A stretch of DNA of 64,000 nucleotides from NCBI RefSeq assembly GCF_026537325.1, contig NZ_JAFNMJ010000001.1:496001-560000 (forward strand), in the 5' to 3' direction. This DNA comes from Bifidobacterium sp. B4142 (GTDB lineage: Bacteria > Actinomycetota > Actinomycetes > Actinomycetales > Bifidobacteriaceae). The notes under the pieces were generated by a model. It was not told the origin of the DNA. It ran no database searches and saw only the letters and a program-made list of their open reading frames with translations. A program made the position numbers and the translations under genes. Every line of letters starts with the position of its first letter. Position 1 is the stretch's first letter. Shown piece by piece: positions 26,490-35,475 of this stretch.

Positions 26490-27185
26490 ATGGTAGTCAA
26501 GCAACTCTATTCCATCATTCATTATGATGAAAGCATTAAAACCATGGAGGCAGGTGCCGATCATATTGGATTGGTGCCCATGCAGAATGGTGGCGTACCT
26601 GCTCAAAGGGTCCCATTGGATCGAGTTCACAAGATTTTCGACGAATGCAGGAACCGCGGAGTGAAAGCAGTGGCCATCATGCTGACCAATGACCCTGACG
26701 AGATGATCGAACTAGCCAAACTCATACAGCCTGACATCCTTCATATCGCCGGTGATGGGTATGAGGCCGATAAAACCTTTGCCGAACGGTTGAAAAATGT
26801 CGCGCCCACCACAAAGCTTATGCAGGCTGTGCTGGTTAACGATGAATCAGCTGTTGCGCGTGCCAAGCGTCTAGCGGATTTCTGCGATTTCATACTCACG
26901 GATTCCGGTCTGGCCCCAGATACGGGCATAGGTGCCAGCGGGCAGACCCATGACTGGAATATCGATGCACGCATTGTCGAGGAATGCGGAAAACCGGTCA
27001 TCATGGCTGGAGGGCTCGGTCCAGATAACGTAGCGGATGCAATAAGAAAATGCAGGCCATATGGCGTGGATTCGCTCACTAAAACAAGTATCAAGTTCCA
27101 GGACGGGTACATGCAGAAGGATATCGACAAAGTTCGTGAATTTTGCAAAAATGCAGACCGCGCGGCCGCAGAAGTAGGTTGCTGA
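26490..27185 (+). CDS. TrpF-like phosphoribosyl isomerase-fold protein, catalytic Cys absent
   Basis: (beta/alpha)8 barrel related to phosphoribosylanthranilate isomerase: EAGADHIGLV at the first turn, FILTDSG with the Asp138 that matches the catalytic Asp, GASGQTHDW, and the phosphate loop MAGGLGPDNVADAI. Aligned without gaps to the N-terminus of Thermotoga TrpF, the catalytic Cys7 is Tyr7 here. It is 231 residues against about 205 in TrpF. With no trp genes near and a kinase upstream, I infer an isomerase for another phosphoribosyl compound. AAAGGAG precedes the ATG. Confidence 0.75.
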   Translation: MVVKQLYSIIHYDESIKTMEAGADHIGLVPMQNGGVPAQRVPLDRVHKIFDECRNRGVKAVAIMLTNDPDEMIELAKLIQPDILHIAGDGYEADKTFAERLKNVAPTTKLMQAVLVNDESAVARAKRLADFCDFILTDSGLAPDTGIGASGQTHDWNIDARIVEECGKPVIMAGGLGPDNVADAIRKCRPYGVDSLTKTSIKFQDGYMQKDIDKVREFCKNADRAAAEVGC

Positions 27186-27187
27186 TT

Positions 27188-28345
27188 ATGCAATATAAGT
27201 TGCTGCAGCGTGTAAAGGTCGTCTCCACTGATGATTTGGGCGAAACCCTAAAAGAGATACTTCAGACCGAATCATACAAGCGGCCCTTGGTAATAACCGA
27301 TCATTTTGTATCAACAATGCCCCTAGTCGTCAAGGCTCTAGATTGGCTTCGCTCATGTGGAATCGCGGTTTCAGTCTACAACAATGTCGGTTCCGATCCT
27401 GCCGAGGGAACAGTAAACGATGCTTTTCTGGCTTTCAAGCAGCATAATGCAGATAGCTTGATTGCCATTGGTGGAGGAAGTTCCATGGATGTGGCTCGCG
27501 GAGTCAACATCGTCAGAACCAATGGTGGAGACATTCTGAATTACACTGATCCGACCAGGCCAATTTCACCCTGCCGTGGCCAGATCAGCGTTCCTACCAC
27601 TGCCGGCACCGGAAGTGAAATGTCCAATGCTCTTGTCGTTACTGATGAATCGTCAAAGACAAAGGTGACCATTTTAGCGGATCCTGCCGTCAGCGAATAT
27701 GCCGTGCTCAATCCTGAATTGACCCTGTCTTTGCCTCCTGCAATGACCATCGCCTGCGGCCTTGATGCCTTCGGTCATGCGGCGGAAGGATATCTGTCTC
27801 GTCAATCAAGCCCCGTAACCGATGCGATTTGCGAAAAAGTCATGTACCTGCTGTACCAATACCTGCCACGTGCTGTGCATGAGGGGAACGATATAGAGGC
27901 TAGAGAACGGGTTATGGTGGCCGCGAACCTGGCCGGTTGGATGCTGAACAATACAGGTACGATCGTCGGTCATTCCATCGCTCATGTGCTCGGTTCCCGA
28001 TACCACATCATCCACGGTGAAGCTGTGGCTTACGCCCTCCCTGCAGTCATGGAGTTTGTAAGCCCGGTTCGTCCTAAGAAAATACGCGAGATTGGTCAGA
28101 TTCTAGGAGCTTCTTATCCTGAATCCGCGCCCCCGGAGCAGACAACGGTTCTGGCAGTACGAGCCTTCAAGGTTTTCCGGGATAACATACTTGGAATGCG
28201 TCCATTCGATACCTACCAGATAGATCGTAAGGAACTGCTGAGCAATGCTTCAGCTGTTGCCAATGAGCGTTTCGCCGGCAATACGCCCCGTACGGTTGAT
28301 GAGGCAGCAGCCGGTGATCTTCTCGAAGGTTTCGGAACTCGATGA
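27188..28345 (+). CDS. Iron-containing alcohol dehydrogenase
   Basis: Group III metal-dependent alcohol dehydrogenase. It has the NAD-binding GGGSSMDVARG near residue 98, VPTTAGTGSEMSN, and metal ligands in LDAFGHAAEGY (Asp, His) and GHSIAHVLG with HIIHGEAVA (His, His). About 385 residues, normal length. ATG 27188 follows the previous stop by two bases, so it is in the same operon. By context it may reduce or oxidise a sugar-derived aldehyde or ketose; the true substrate is unknown. Confidence 0.85.
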   Translation: MQYKLLQRVKVVSTDDLGETLKEILQTESYKRPLVITDHFVSTMPLVVKALDWLRSCGIAVSVYNNVGSDPAEGTVNDAFLAFKQHNADSLIAIGGGSSMDVARGVNIVRTNGGDILNYTDPTRPISPCRGQISVPTTAGTGSEMSNALVVTDESSKTKVTILADPAVSEYAVLNPELTLSLPPAMTIACGLDAFGHAAEGYLSRQSSPVTDAICEKVMYLLYQYLPRAVHEGNDIEARERVMVAANLAGWMLNNTGTIVGHSIAHVLGSRYHIIHGEAVAYALPAVMEFVSPVRPKKIREIGQILGASYPESAPPEQTTVLAVRAFKVFRDNILGMRPFDTYQIDRKELLSNASAVANERFAGNTPRTVDEAAAGDLLEGFGTR

Positions 28346-28382
28346 TTATCATCATGCAATAAGTAAAGAACGGAGAACGTTG

Positions 28383-29324
28383 ATGAAACGGAAAGTTATT
28401 TTGGATTCTGACCCCGGCCATGACGATGCTGTGGCGATTCTCTTGGCTGTCGGCAGTCAGGCGATTGATCTTTTAGGCGTCACTACGGTAGGCGGCAATC
28501 AGAGCCTTGACAAGGTGACATACAATGCCAGGGCTGTGCTTGAAATGGCACATGCGACGGATGTGCCAGTGCATGCTGGGTGCGACAGACCATTGGTTCG
28601 CCCTCAGGAAGTCGCTGCCTCCATTCATGGTGAGACAGGCCTGGATGGCGTCACGTTGCCAGAACCGACCCGTCCGCTGGATGCTGGTCACGCCGTCGAC
28701 TGGATCATTGACACGGTAATGAAAAATGAACCAGATACTATAACTTTGGTCCCTACCGGTCCGCTGACCAACATCGCAATGGCCGCCCGCAAGGAACCGC
28801 GGATAGTCGAACGGGTCAAGGAAGTCGTCCTTATGGGCGGTGGCTATCATGTCGGTAACTGGAGTGCTGTTGCTGAGTTCAATATCAAAGTGGATCCGGA
28901 GGCTGCACATGTGGTTTTCAATGAGCCATGGCCGGTCACTATGGTCGGTTTGGATTTGACCCATCAGGCCCTCTGTACTCCAGAGGTTCAGAAGCGCATA
29001 GAAGGCGTTGGAACTGATTTGGCCCATTTCGTTAGTGGACTCATGGACTTCTTCAGGAAATCCTACAAAGACAACCAGGCGTTCGTCGACCCTCCCGTTC
29101 ATGACCCCTGCACAATTGCGTATCTGATTAATCCAAACATCGTCAAGACTCATCGCTGCCCAGTTGATATCGAGCTGAGAGGAGAGCTGACGACCGGGAT
29201 GACCGTGGCGGATCTGCGTGGTCCGGAACCCAGTCCTGAAGATTGCCATACTCAGGTTGCCGTGAAGCTGGACTTCGACGGTTTCTGGAACCTGATTATT
29301 GATGCCATCGAAAAGATAGGATGA
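28383..29324 (+). CDS. Nucleoside hydrolase (inosine-uridine type)
   Basis: Hydrolyses N-glycosidic bonds of ribonucleosides to base and ribose. The calcium-binding DSDPGHDD is at residues 8-15, then LVPTGPLTNIA, MGGGYHVGNW with AEFNIKVDPEAAH, and the catalytic-site His in PPVHDPC near residue 240. 313 residues. Start chosen at ATG 28383 (MKRKVILDSD) where conservation begins, with CGGAG ahead. It belongs to the same operon as the kinase. Confidence 0.88.
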   Translation: MKRKVILDSDPGHDDAVAILLAVGSQAIDLLGVTTVGGNQSLDKVTYNARAVLEMAHATDVPVHAGCDRPLVRPQEVAASIHGETGLDGVTLPEPTRPLDAGHAVDWIIDTVMKNEPDTITLVPTGPLTNIAMAARKEPRIVERVKEVVLMGGGYHVGNWSAVAEFNIKVDPEAAHVVFNEPWPVTMVGLDLTHQALCTPEVQKRIEGVGTDLAHFVSGLMDFFRKSYKDNQAFVDPPVHDPCTIAYLINPNIVKTHRCPVDIELRGELTTGMTVADLRGPEPSPEDCHTQVAVKLDFDGFWNLIIDAIEKIG

Positions 29325-29327
29325 GCG

Positions 29328-30740
29328 ATGACTAAGGAATCCTCTAAAATCCTTGATCAGGGCGGCAAGTCAATTGTTGCCCTGATGACGGCCCTGATGG
29401 CTGCCGTCTTCGCTTTCCAGCTCAATGCTTCCATGCTCTCTCCCGCGCTGACGACTATGGAGCATGAGTTGCATACTACGAGTTCTCAAATCGGACTTTC
29501 TCAGACGGTATTCTTCACCTCTTGCGCTGTCTTCTCGCTCTTCCTTCCTAGATTGGGTGACCTGGTCGGCCGCAAGAAGGTGCTTTCGGGCATCCTGGTT
29601 CTAACCGCCATTGGCTGTGTGATTTCGGCCTTTGCGCCCAACGTGCTCGTGCTTATGATCGGACGAGTCGTTCAAGGGGTTGCAGGCCCTGTTGTCCCTA
29701 TGACGTTGATTATGTTGCACGCGCAGGTTACAGAAGATTCTAGGTACGCCAGGCTCATGTCCATTCTCACCGCCGTAAATGGCGGCATCGGCGGGGTTGA
29801 TGCCTTGCTGGGCGGATGGTTGGCCGGGACCTTCGGTTTTCGCTCAGTATTTTGGTTTATGGTTGCTGTTGCCGTATTGGCCATCATACTGGTCGCCGCT
29901 TTTGCCCAAGAAAGTCACGCAGCACAGACACCGCGCATGGACTGGGCTGGCGTGATATTTCTTTGTATTGCATTCGTTTGCGCGTATTTCGCCATCAATG
30001 AGGCCGAGAAACTGGCTGCGGCCAACTGGTTTATGGTATGCATTGAATTGGTGGTAGCTGCACTGTTCTTCGTGATCTTCTGGAATACGGAGAAGAGAAG
30101 CAAAGCTCCTATGGTGACAACAGCTTATCTGAAGCAACGGCGTACTTGGGGGCTTTTGCTGACCACATTGACCACAATGGTAGGCGTCTTCGCAATCATG
30201 AATGGAGTGGTACCCGCGCTGGCTCAGGATTCCAAAGTCGGTGCCGGAATGAGTGCCAGTGTGGTTTCGTTTGCGACTTTGACTCCATATGCGCTCGTCG
30301 GTTTGGCTTTTGGACCTGTTGCCGGGATACTGGCATCAAAATATGGGTATCACAAGGTACTTCGTGCAGGTCAGCTGGTGAGCATAGTAGGTGTTGTTTT
30401 CGGCATTTATGTTTGTCTGTCGCCAAGCGTCTGGTCTCTGGTGGTGATGTCACTGCTTCTGGGTGTTTCATACGCGGGAACGGTCAATATCATGCTGAAT
30501 GGCCTCGGTGTGGTGCTTTCGCCGGCTGACAATACCGGGTATCTTCCGGGGTTGAACTCAGGCGGATTTAATCTAGGAGCCGGGCTGAGTTACGCCGTAC
30601 TATACGCCATAATGAACCTTGTAGCCGGTACGTCCGGCGCTCAGGCAGGTTACGTCTCCTCCATGATCGGCTCTGCTGTCCTTCTGGTCCTTGCGTTCCT
30701 TTGCTCTTTCCTCATTCCAAAGCAGGATGAGGTCCAATAG
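29328..30740 (+). CDS. MFS transporter, DHA2-like
   Basis: Major facilitator protein of 470 residues with 12-14 helices. The motif A loop reads LGDLVGRKKVL, and motif C-like GPVVPMTLI follows. It looks like the drug/proton antiporter-2 class, but position at the end of a nucleoside-type operon suggests uptake or export of a nucleoside or product. It starts three bases after the previous stop (another ATG overlaps that stop at 29321). Confidence 0.8.
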   Translation: MTKESSKILDQGGKSIVALMTALMAAVFAFQLNASMLSPALTTMEHELHTTSSQIGLSQTVFFTSCAVFSLFLPRLGDLVGRKKVLSGILVLTAIGCVISAFAPNVLVLMIGRVVQGVAGPVVPMTLIMLHAQVTEDSRYARLMSILTAVNGGIGGVDALLGGWLAGTFGFRSVFWFMVAVAVLAIILVAAFAQESHAAQTPRMDWAGVIFLCIAFVCAYFAINEAEKLAAANWFMVCIELVVAALFFVIFWNTEKRSKAPMVTTAYLKQRRTWGLLLTTLTTMVGVFAIMNGVVPALAQDSKVGAGMSASVVSFATLTPYALVGLAFGPVAGILASKYGYHKVLRAGQLVSIVGVVFGIYVCLSPSVWSLVVMSLLLGVSYAGTVNIMLNGLGVVLSPADNTGYLPGLNSGGFNLGAGLSYAVLYAIMNLVAGTSGAQAGYVSSMIGSAVLLVLAFLCSFLIPKQDEVQ

Positions 30741-30932
30741 ACATTGGACGCACTGGCAGCAGTTTTGTTGGCCTTGTTCAGCTTGAGATTAAGAAAGATA
30801 GTTCAGGACGGCAAGATTGCGTCCTTGTAATTCGTTCTTAAACATTTGGAAGCTATCGGCGATGAAAAGGTGTTTGGCATCATTGCGATTCCCGATCCGG
30901 AGCGAATGAGCGACAGGTAGTATTGCGCCGAT

Positions 30933-30971
30933 AGGGGTCCTGCGAATGCATGGATTCGCAGGACCCCTTTC
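30933..30971 (+). terminator. Strong hairpin terminator after the MFS gene
   Basis: Perfect 15-bp stem, arms 30933-30947 (AGGGGTCCTGCGAAT) and 30954-30968, 6-nt loop, followed by TTTCT. Between 30741 and 30930 no gene is recognised. Confidence 0.8.
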
Positions 30972-31060
30972 TGTGCCTTGCGGGTATCCGACAAGAGTCG
31001 GAAGTCGGGGCCAGACAGGCTAGCGGCCAGTAGGCCCCGATAAGCCGACCGTAGGCACAG
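30971..31060 (+). ncRNA. Candidate structured RNA leader (three-way junction) upstream of the SLC13 carrier
   Basis: Nested perfect helices: outer CTGTGCCT (30971-30978) with AGGCACAG (31053-31060); hairpin TCCGAC-AAGA-GTCGGA (30987-31002); hairpin TCGGGGCC (31005-31012) with GGCCCCGA (31033-31040). Together they form a closed three-way junction. A further GCGCC/GGCGC hairpin lies between it and the carrier's ribosome site. Similar 18-bp segments, GCGCC..AGGGGTCCTG, flank it at 30925-30942 and 31073-31090. It may be a cis-regulatory RNA or a small mobile repeat; I do not recognise a known riboswitch. Confidence 0.4.
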
Positions 31061-31145
31061 CAGCGGAAAATAGCGCCATGAGGGGTCCTGTAAGCCTCTG
31101 TCAGGCGCGTAAACTAAGTGAGGAATTCGTTCGCCGGAGGTGACC

Positions 31146-32327
31146 ATGCAACATCGGGTGATCGGGCTGCTGAAAAACGAGACCGTTCTGGTTGTCGCGG
31201 CAGTCATCGCTCTCATATCCTGCATCCTCATTCCTCCCGACAGGCAGTATCTGGGCTATATCCATGTCAATACCCTCACCCAGCTGGGTTCTCTGATGAT
31301 GGTGGTCTGCGGCTTTCAGCGCATCGGGGTCTTCCACGCCATTGGCGCCGGCCTGCTGAGTCGTGTCCGCTCGGTGCGGGGCCTGGCTTTGGTTCTGGTT
31401 TCCCTGCCTTTCTTCTCCAGCATGTTCATCACGAACGATGTAGCCCTGGTTACCTTTGTGCCCTTCGCCATTGCTGTTCTCATCATGGCTGGTTTGGAAA
31501 GCCATGCTCTGCTGATCGTCACCCTGATGACGTTGGGCGCCAATGTGGGCAGCATGCTAACGCCCATCGGCAACGCCCACAACTTATATCTCAAGGCCCG
31601 CTCCGAGATGCCTACTGGTGAGTTCCTCTTCCTTATGGTGCCTTATGCCCTGGTCGCTGCCCTGATGCTCTTCCTGTGCTGCTGGTTTGCCTTCAGGAAT
31701 CGGCATCTTAACAAGTTCGAGGGCATGGATCCGCAGGAGATTCGCCGCAGCGTATTGGCGCCCAGGGAGGATGAGATACAGCCTCAGGTGAAAGAGATGC
31801 AGCAGTCCAGCGGCTGGCGCATCGCCATCTACCTCCTTCTCTTTCTTGTCTGCCTGCTGGGCGTGGCCAAACTGATATCCCAATGGGTTATGGTTTTGGT
31901 GGTAGCGGTGACCTTCTTGATCTGCGATAGGGGGGTCTTTCTGCATGTAGATTGGGGACTCCTGCTGACCTTCGTGGCTTTCTTCGTTTTCATCGGCAAT
32001 GCGAGGAGGATTCCCCAGTTTTATAACCTGGTCAGCGGCCTGGTCAATATCCATCCTCTGATTACCTCGGTCCTGTGCAGCCAGGTCATCAGCAATGTGC
32101 CCACAGCCCTTCTGGTCTCAGGTTTTTCGACAGCCTGGCACCCGATCATTCTTGGCACCAACCTGGGCGGGCTCGGAACCTTGGTCGCTTCGATGGCCTC
32201 GCTGATTTCCTACAAGGCCGTAGTCAAGCAGTATCCGGGCAAGAAAGGCGAGTACCTGAAAATCTACACCGTTTTTAATCTGCTCTTCCTCGTCGTGTTG
32301 CTTGGCATGGCCCTGCTGCTGGAGTAG
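31146..32327 (+). CDS. SLC13/ArsB-type anion transporter
   Basis: Membrane carrier of the ion-transporter superfamily, with about ten hydrophobic helices and the repeated MFITNDVALVTFVPFA and GANVGSMLTPIGNAHNL segments, where the two re-entrant loops of this fold bind anion and sodium; the second half repeats as SNVPTALLVSG. 393 residues. GGAGG at 31136-31140 fixes ATG 31146. Substrate may be a dicarboxylate, sulfate or arsenite; not decidable here. Confidence 0.78.
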   Translation: MQHRVIGLLKNETVLVVAAVIALISCILIPPDRQYLGYIHVNTLTQLGSLMMVVCGFQRIGVFHAIGAGLLSRVRSVRGLALVLVSLPFFSSMFITNDVALVTFVPFAIAVLIMAGLESHALLIVTLMTLGANVGSMLTPIGNAHNLYLKARSEMPTGEFLFLMVPYALVAALMLFLCCWFAFRNRHLNKFEGMDPQEIRRSVLAPREDEIQPQVKEMQQSSGWRIAIYLLLFLVCLLGVAKLISQWVMVLVVAVTFLICDRGVFLHVDWGLLLTFVAFFVFIGNARRIPQFYNLVSGLVNIHPLITSVLCSQVISNVPTALLVSGFSTAWHPIILGTNLGGLGTLVASMASLISYKAVVKQYPGKKGEYLKIYTVFNLLFLVVLLGMALLLE

Positions 32328-32382
32328 ACTACCCACATCAACCAGGAATGGTGCTGCTGACATTGAGAGGGAGGCAGCGACG

Positions 32383-33631
32383 GTGGAACCGGACCCGTGC
32401 GCGTCTAAGTCCAATGACACAGGGATATTGTCCAGGCAGAATCTTGGAATTCTGGTTGGAATCATGGCCTTGGCCATCATGTCGCGGTTTGACTCCATCA
32501 TTTCTCCCTCCGTGGCGGCCATCCAGGCATCCTTTCCTCGCACTGATCCTTCCACCGTTGAGTCTGTGGTTTCCATCGGCTCTTCGGCTGCTATAGTTTC
32601 CGCCCTTTTATTCGGTCACCTCTTGACCAGAATGAGTTTCAGAACCGCTGGCTGCATCAGCCTGTCTGTGTGTCGCGCTGGGCGGCTTGATGCCCCTTTT
32701 TGTGCACAGCAGTGTAGGCCAGCTGCTCTTGTTTGCCTTGGTTGTCGGGTTTGGCGTGGGCATCGCCACTACGGTTCTACCCAGCCTGTCGGCCAGGTTC
32801 TTCCGTGGAGAACAGTTGGCGGCGCTGATGGGATTGGTCCTAGCTGTTCAGGATGGCTCTTCCATGTTGGTTCTTGCTCTGGGCGGTGTCCTGGCCAAGG
32901 GAGGGTGGCTACACAACTATTGGCTCTATTTTCTGGCCTTGCCCGCCCTGGTCTTGGTCATCTTCATGGTTCCTGGGGTCGGCGCCGTCGAAGAGGAGTC
33001 GGAAAAGGCCGTAAGATCTGAAGCGTCGTCGTCTAAAAAAAGTGGACAATGCTGGTGGGCTACCATTTCCTGCATTCTCATTGGGTTTCTGAGCATTTTC
33101 CTGGTCGCGGTCCTGTACAACAAGCTCGCGGTATACATAGCCAAGTATGGTTTGGGCGGCACCAGTGCTGCCGGGGTGGCCCTGATGTTCAACACGGGTT
33201 CCTCAGTCGTGATCGGGCTTAGCATCAACGGCATCAAGCGGGTATGCCAGCAATGGACCATTCCGGTTGCCTTCCTTTTGATGGCCCTGGGCGCCCTGCT
33301 CTTCCTGACCACTCGCTCGTTCCCGCTGGTTTGTTTATCGGCATTTCTGATTGGTTCGGGCAGTGCCATCAATATGGCCACCTGCCCCTACTATCTGTCC
33401 AATCTGACTGAGCACAAGCGCTATCCGCTGGTCATGGGGGTCTTTTCAGCCACCACCAGCCTTGGTTTTACGGCATCCACCTGGGTCTTCAAGGCTTTCT
33501 CAACAGTGTTTGGCCTGGATCCGGTGACCGGCAGTTTCATGGGCATGCTGATCATTGCTCTGCTGGCTGCCGTCATTCTCTTGCTTGTCCGCTTCCAGAG
33601 CTGTGTCGAGTCACGCTTCATTGAGCGATAA
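32383..33631 (+). pseudogene. MFS transporter gene with a frameshift
   Basis: From GTG 32383 (GGGAGG ahead) the frame encodes helices 1-2 of a major facilitator (ILVGIMALAIMSRFDSIISP, then TVESVVSIGSSAAIVSALLFGHLLTRMSFRTAG). Near 32655-32675, in a TGTCTGTGTGT tract, the hydrophobic sequence jumps by one base to the frame continuing CVALGGLMPLF and on to a stop at 33631, giving the remaining helices. One extra base, or two lost, explains this. Without the shift it would be a carrier of about 415 residues. Slippage or sequencing error cannot be told apart here. Confidence 0.75.
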
Positions 33632-33679
33632 GCCACTCTTTTAGACAGTGTGAGCCAAAAGTGAAGCATTGTCGCTCAC

Positions 33680-34285
33680 TTATCGAGACAGGTAGGGATT
33701 GCCGGTGATGACGAACCTTCGCAGAGTCTCCTTGGCATGGGATATGCCTATTCGGGGCGTTGCCGTGATGGTCTCGTCCTGGGCCAGTCCGTAAGCTGCC
33801 AGACGGATGGGTGGTTTTCTGAGGTCATGGCCGTAGTAGCGCTTGTCGATGTCCAATGCCTGGCAGAGCTTGGCGGGACCGTTGGTCAGATCCCGGTCCG
33901 GATGACGTCCGTGCCTGTAGATGCGCAGAAGGTCCAGACCCTGCACTGGTTGACAGGCCCGAATCAGCACACCGGCGCCGAACCCGTCCTCCTGGCAGGA
34001 GATGTTCAGGCAGTAGTGCATTCCATAGGTGAAGTAGACATACATGTGTCCGCTGGGGCCGAAGAGGGCGGCGTTGCGAGCCGATTGCCCATGGTAGGCA
34101 TGGCTGGCCGGATCATTCTGATCGTAGGCTTCGGTTTCCACGATCCGTACCCTGGCCTGTTTCCCTTCCGACTCGTAGTCCCGGATGATCAGGCAGCCCA
34201 AAAGCAGACGGGCGGCTTCCTGCACAGGGCAGTCCAGAAAGTCTGGGAAGACCAGGTGATCGTCCTGGCTTGAACCGGCCTTCAT
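33680..34285 (-). CDS. 3-methyladenine DNA glycosylase (AAG/MPG family)
   Basis: Base-excision repair glycosylase. Diagnostic segments are [18 protein letters not shown] with the catalytic Glu, [26 protein letters not shown] and the final TPRIGIS with Arg. 201 residues, normal. Known members excise alkylated purines and hypoxanthine. Its ATG overlaps the ferredoxin stop by 4 bp, so the two are translationally coupled. Confidence 0.9.
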   Translation of the reverse strand: MKAGSSQDDHLVFPDFLDCPVQEAARLLLGCLIIRDYESEGKQARVRIVETEAYDQNDPASHAYHGQSARNAALFGPSGHMYVYFTYGMHYCLNISCQEDGFGAGVLIRACQPVQGLDLLRIYRHGRHPDRDLTNGPAKLCQALDIDKRYYGHDLRKPPIRLAAYGLAQDETITATPRIGISHAKETLRRFVITGNPYLSR

Positions 34286-34668
34286 TCCATTTGGTCCTTG
34301 CGGACCCAGACCGCGCGCTGGCCGCGCGATTCCGGCTGGATGCAGACGAAATTATCCTGGTGGGGCAGGGCGGCGACCTGTGGATGGTCGTGATCGTAGG
34401 ATCCCTGGGCCTGGGCGCCGCCGGCATCACCGACTTGGGCGAAGAAGTCTTCGGAGGCATCCTTGAACCAGGTCCATTCCTCCGGCAGATCCTCTTCATA
34501 GAAGATGGCCTCTACCGGGCAGACGGGCTCGCAGGCACCGCAGTCGATGCATTCGTTGGGGTTGATGTATAGGTTCCTGGGGCCCTCGTAGATGCAGTCC
34601 ACCGGGCATTCGTCCACGCAGGCCTTGTCCTTGACGTCCACGCAGGGCTGGGCAATCACGTAGGTCAT
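34282..34668 (-). CDS. 7Fe ferredoxin (3Fe-4S/4Fe-4S, FdxC-like)
   Basis: Electron carrier. Cluster cysteines are Cys9, Cys17, Cys21, Cys25 in the first half and Cys40, Cys43, Cys46, Cys50 in [16 protein letters not shown]. The sequence is the actinobacterial type that begins [17 protein letters not shown]. It has about 20 residues more at the C-terminus than the usual 105-107. AAGGAGAG precedes the ATG within the end of the regulator gene, whose stop it overlaps by 4 bp. Confidence 0.92.
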   Translation of the reverse strand: MTYVIAQPCVDVKDKACVDECPVDCIYEGPRNLYINPNECIDCGACEPVCPVEAIFYEEDLPEEWTWFKDASEDFFAQVGDAGGAQAQGSYDHDHPQVAALPHQDNFVCIQPESRGQRAVWVRKDQME

Positions 34669-35417
34669 TGCTTTACTCTCCTTTTTGATCGACTGTCTGC
34701 TTTGGCTACTTTCAAGAAGCATCCTTTTGGCGATGACAGGGGTTTCAACACTACATGGGCTTTTTTGTCGCCGGTCCCCTTATTGTTGCCTTCCGCTAGT
34801 CCTTGGATCATTCCTAGATGAATCTTGCAGATAATGGGGTGGTTGCTGACGCTTTCCAGAAAGGGGCATGCGGTCAGATACAGACTTGCTGAATCCGGCC
34901 GCGCTCTCACCGGTGCAAAACCTAAGGTGGTCAGAGCATCCAGCAGTGTCTGCGTCATGCTCGATGGCACGCTTTTTCCTGCATTGATCTTGTCCTGCCG
35001 AGCTAGAGTACGACCCCATGCCTGCCCCGCTTTCAAGGCGGCCTCATTCCTGCTCCTTGTGTCGGGACAGGCGGTTTCCAGTGCCAGGCAGAGCGAGGAG
35101 ATCATATCCTCTCTGGCTCGGTTCATGGACGTGGGGGAGTAGATGACAGCCGGTCTGCCTCGCCCGGTTGAATGATCGTCGCTGTCTGTTCTCTGACGGA
35201 CTGCCTCGCCCTGTTCGACCAGACGTTCAAGATGGAAACGAGCGGTCGTCGGATGGATGCCGAAGGCTGCTCCGACCTGCTGTGCGGTTACACCTATACC
35301 GGTCTCTTCGGCCGCCGTATGAAGGTAATCCAAGATTGCAGAGCGAATCTCCTCCCCGCGTCTGCGCTTGCGGGAGGTTCGAATCTGTTGCTCATGGGCT
35401 TGAATTTCCTGACTCAT
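34665..35417 (-). CDS. Winged-HTH regulator with Cys-rich C-terminus (SufR/COG2345-like)
   Basis: An N-terminal DNA-binding domain ([31 protein letters not shown], residues 43-73) and a C-terminal part with Cys184, Cys197 (spacing C-x12-C), His200 and Cys233. The C-x12-C arrangement with a further Cys matches Fe-S-binding regulators of the SufR group, so it may sense NO, oxygen or iron-sulfur status. It lies divergent from the multicopper oxidase gene and is first in a coupled operon with ferredoxin and the DNA glycosylase. 250 residues. Confidence 0.75.
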   Translation of the reverse strand: MSQEIQAHEQQIRTSRKRRRGEEIRSAILDYLHTAAEETGIGVTAQQVGAAFGIHPTTARFHLERLVEQGEAVRQRTDSDDHSTGRGRPAVIYSPTSMNRAREDMISSLCLALETACPDTRSRNEAALKAGQAWGRTLARQDKINAGKSVPSSMTQTLLDALTTLGFAPVRARPDSASLYLTACPFLESVSNHPIICKIHLGMIQGLAEGNNKGTGDKKAHVVLKPLSSPKGCFLKVAKADSRSKRRVKQ

Positions 35418-35424
35418 CGATTAA

Positions 35425-35452
35425 ATTGTATACCTATCAAATCAATTATCAA
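35425..35452 (-). promoter_or_regulatory. Promoter of the regulator operon, apparently leaderless
   Basis: On the minus strand, TTGATA (35447-35452), 16-bp spacer, TACAAT (35425-35430). The start point would fall at or next to the ATG at 35417, and no Shine-Dalgarno is present, so a leaderless message is likely. TTGATA is repeated 12 bp further down (35435-35440), a possible binding half-site. Confidence 0.5.
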
Positions 35453-35475
35453 CCCAGGACAAGGCGGACAGACTC

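Noticed and set aside
26490-27185. Annotating the barrel protein simply as trpF
   Set aside because: The catalytic Cys is Tyr, no tryptophan genes are near, and the neighbours point to nucleoside metabolism.
30741-30930. Possible gene remnant after the MFS gene (short frame ending near PDPERMSDR)
   Set aside because: Too short to assign to any family, no start, and it is broken in all frames; not listed as a pseudogene.
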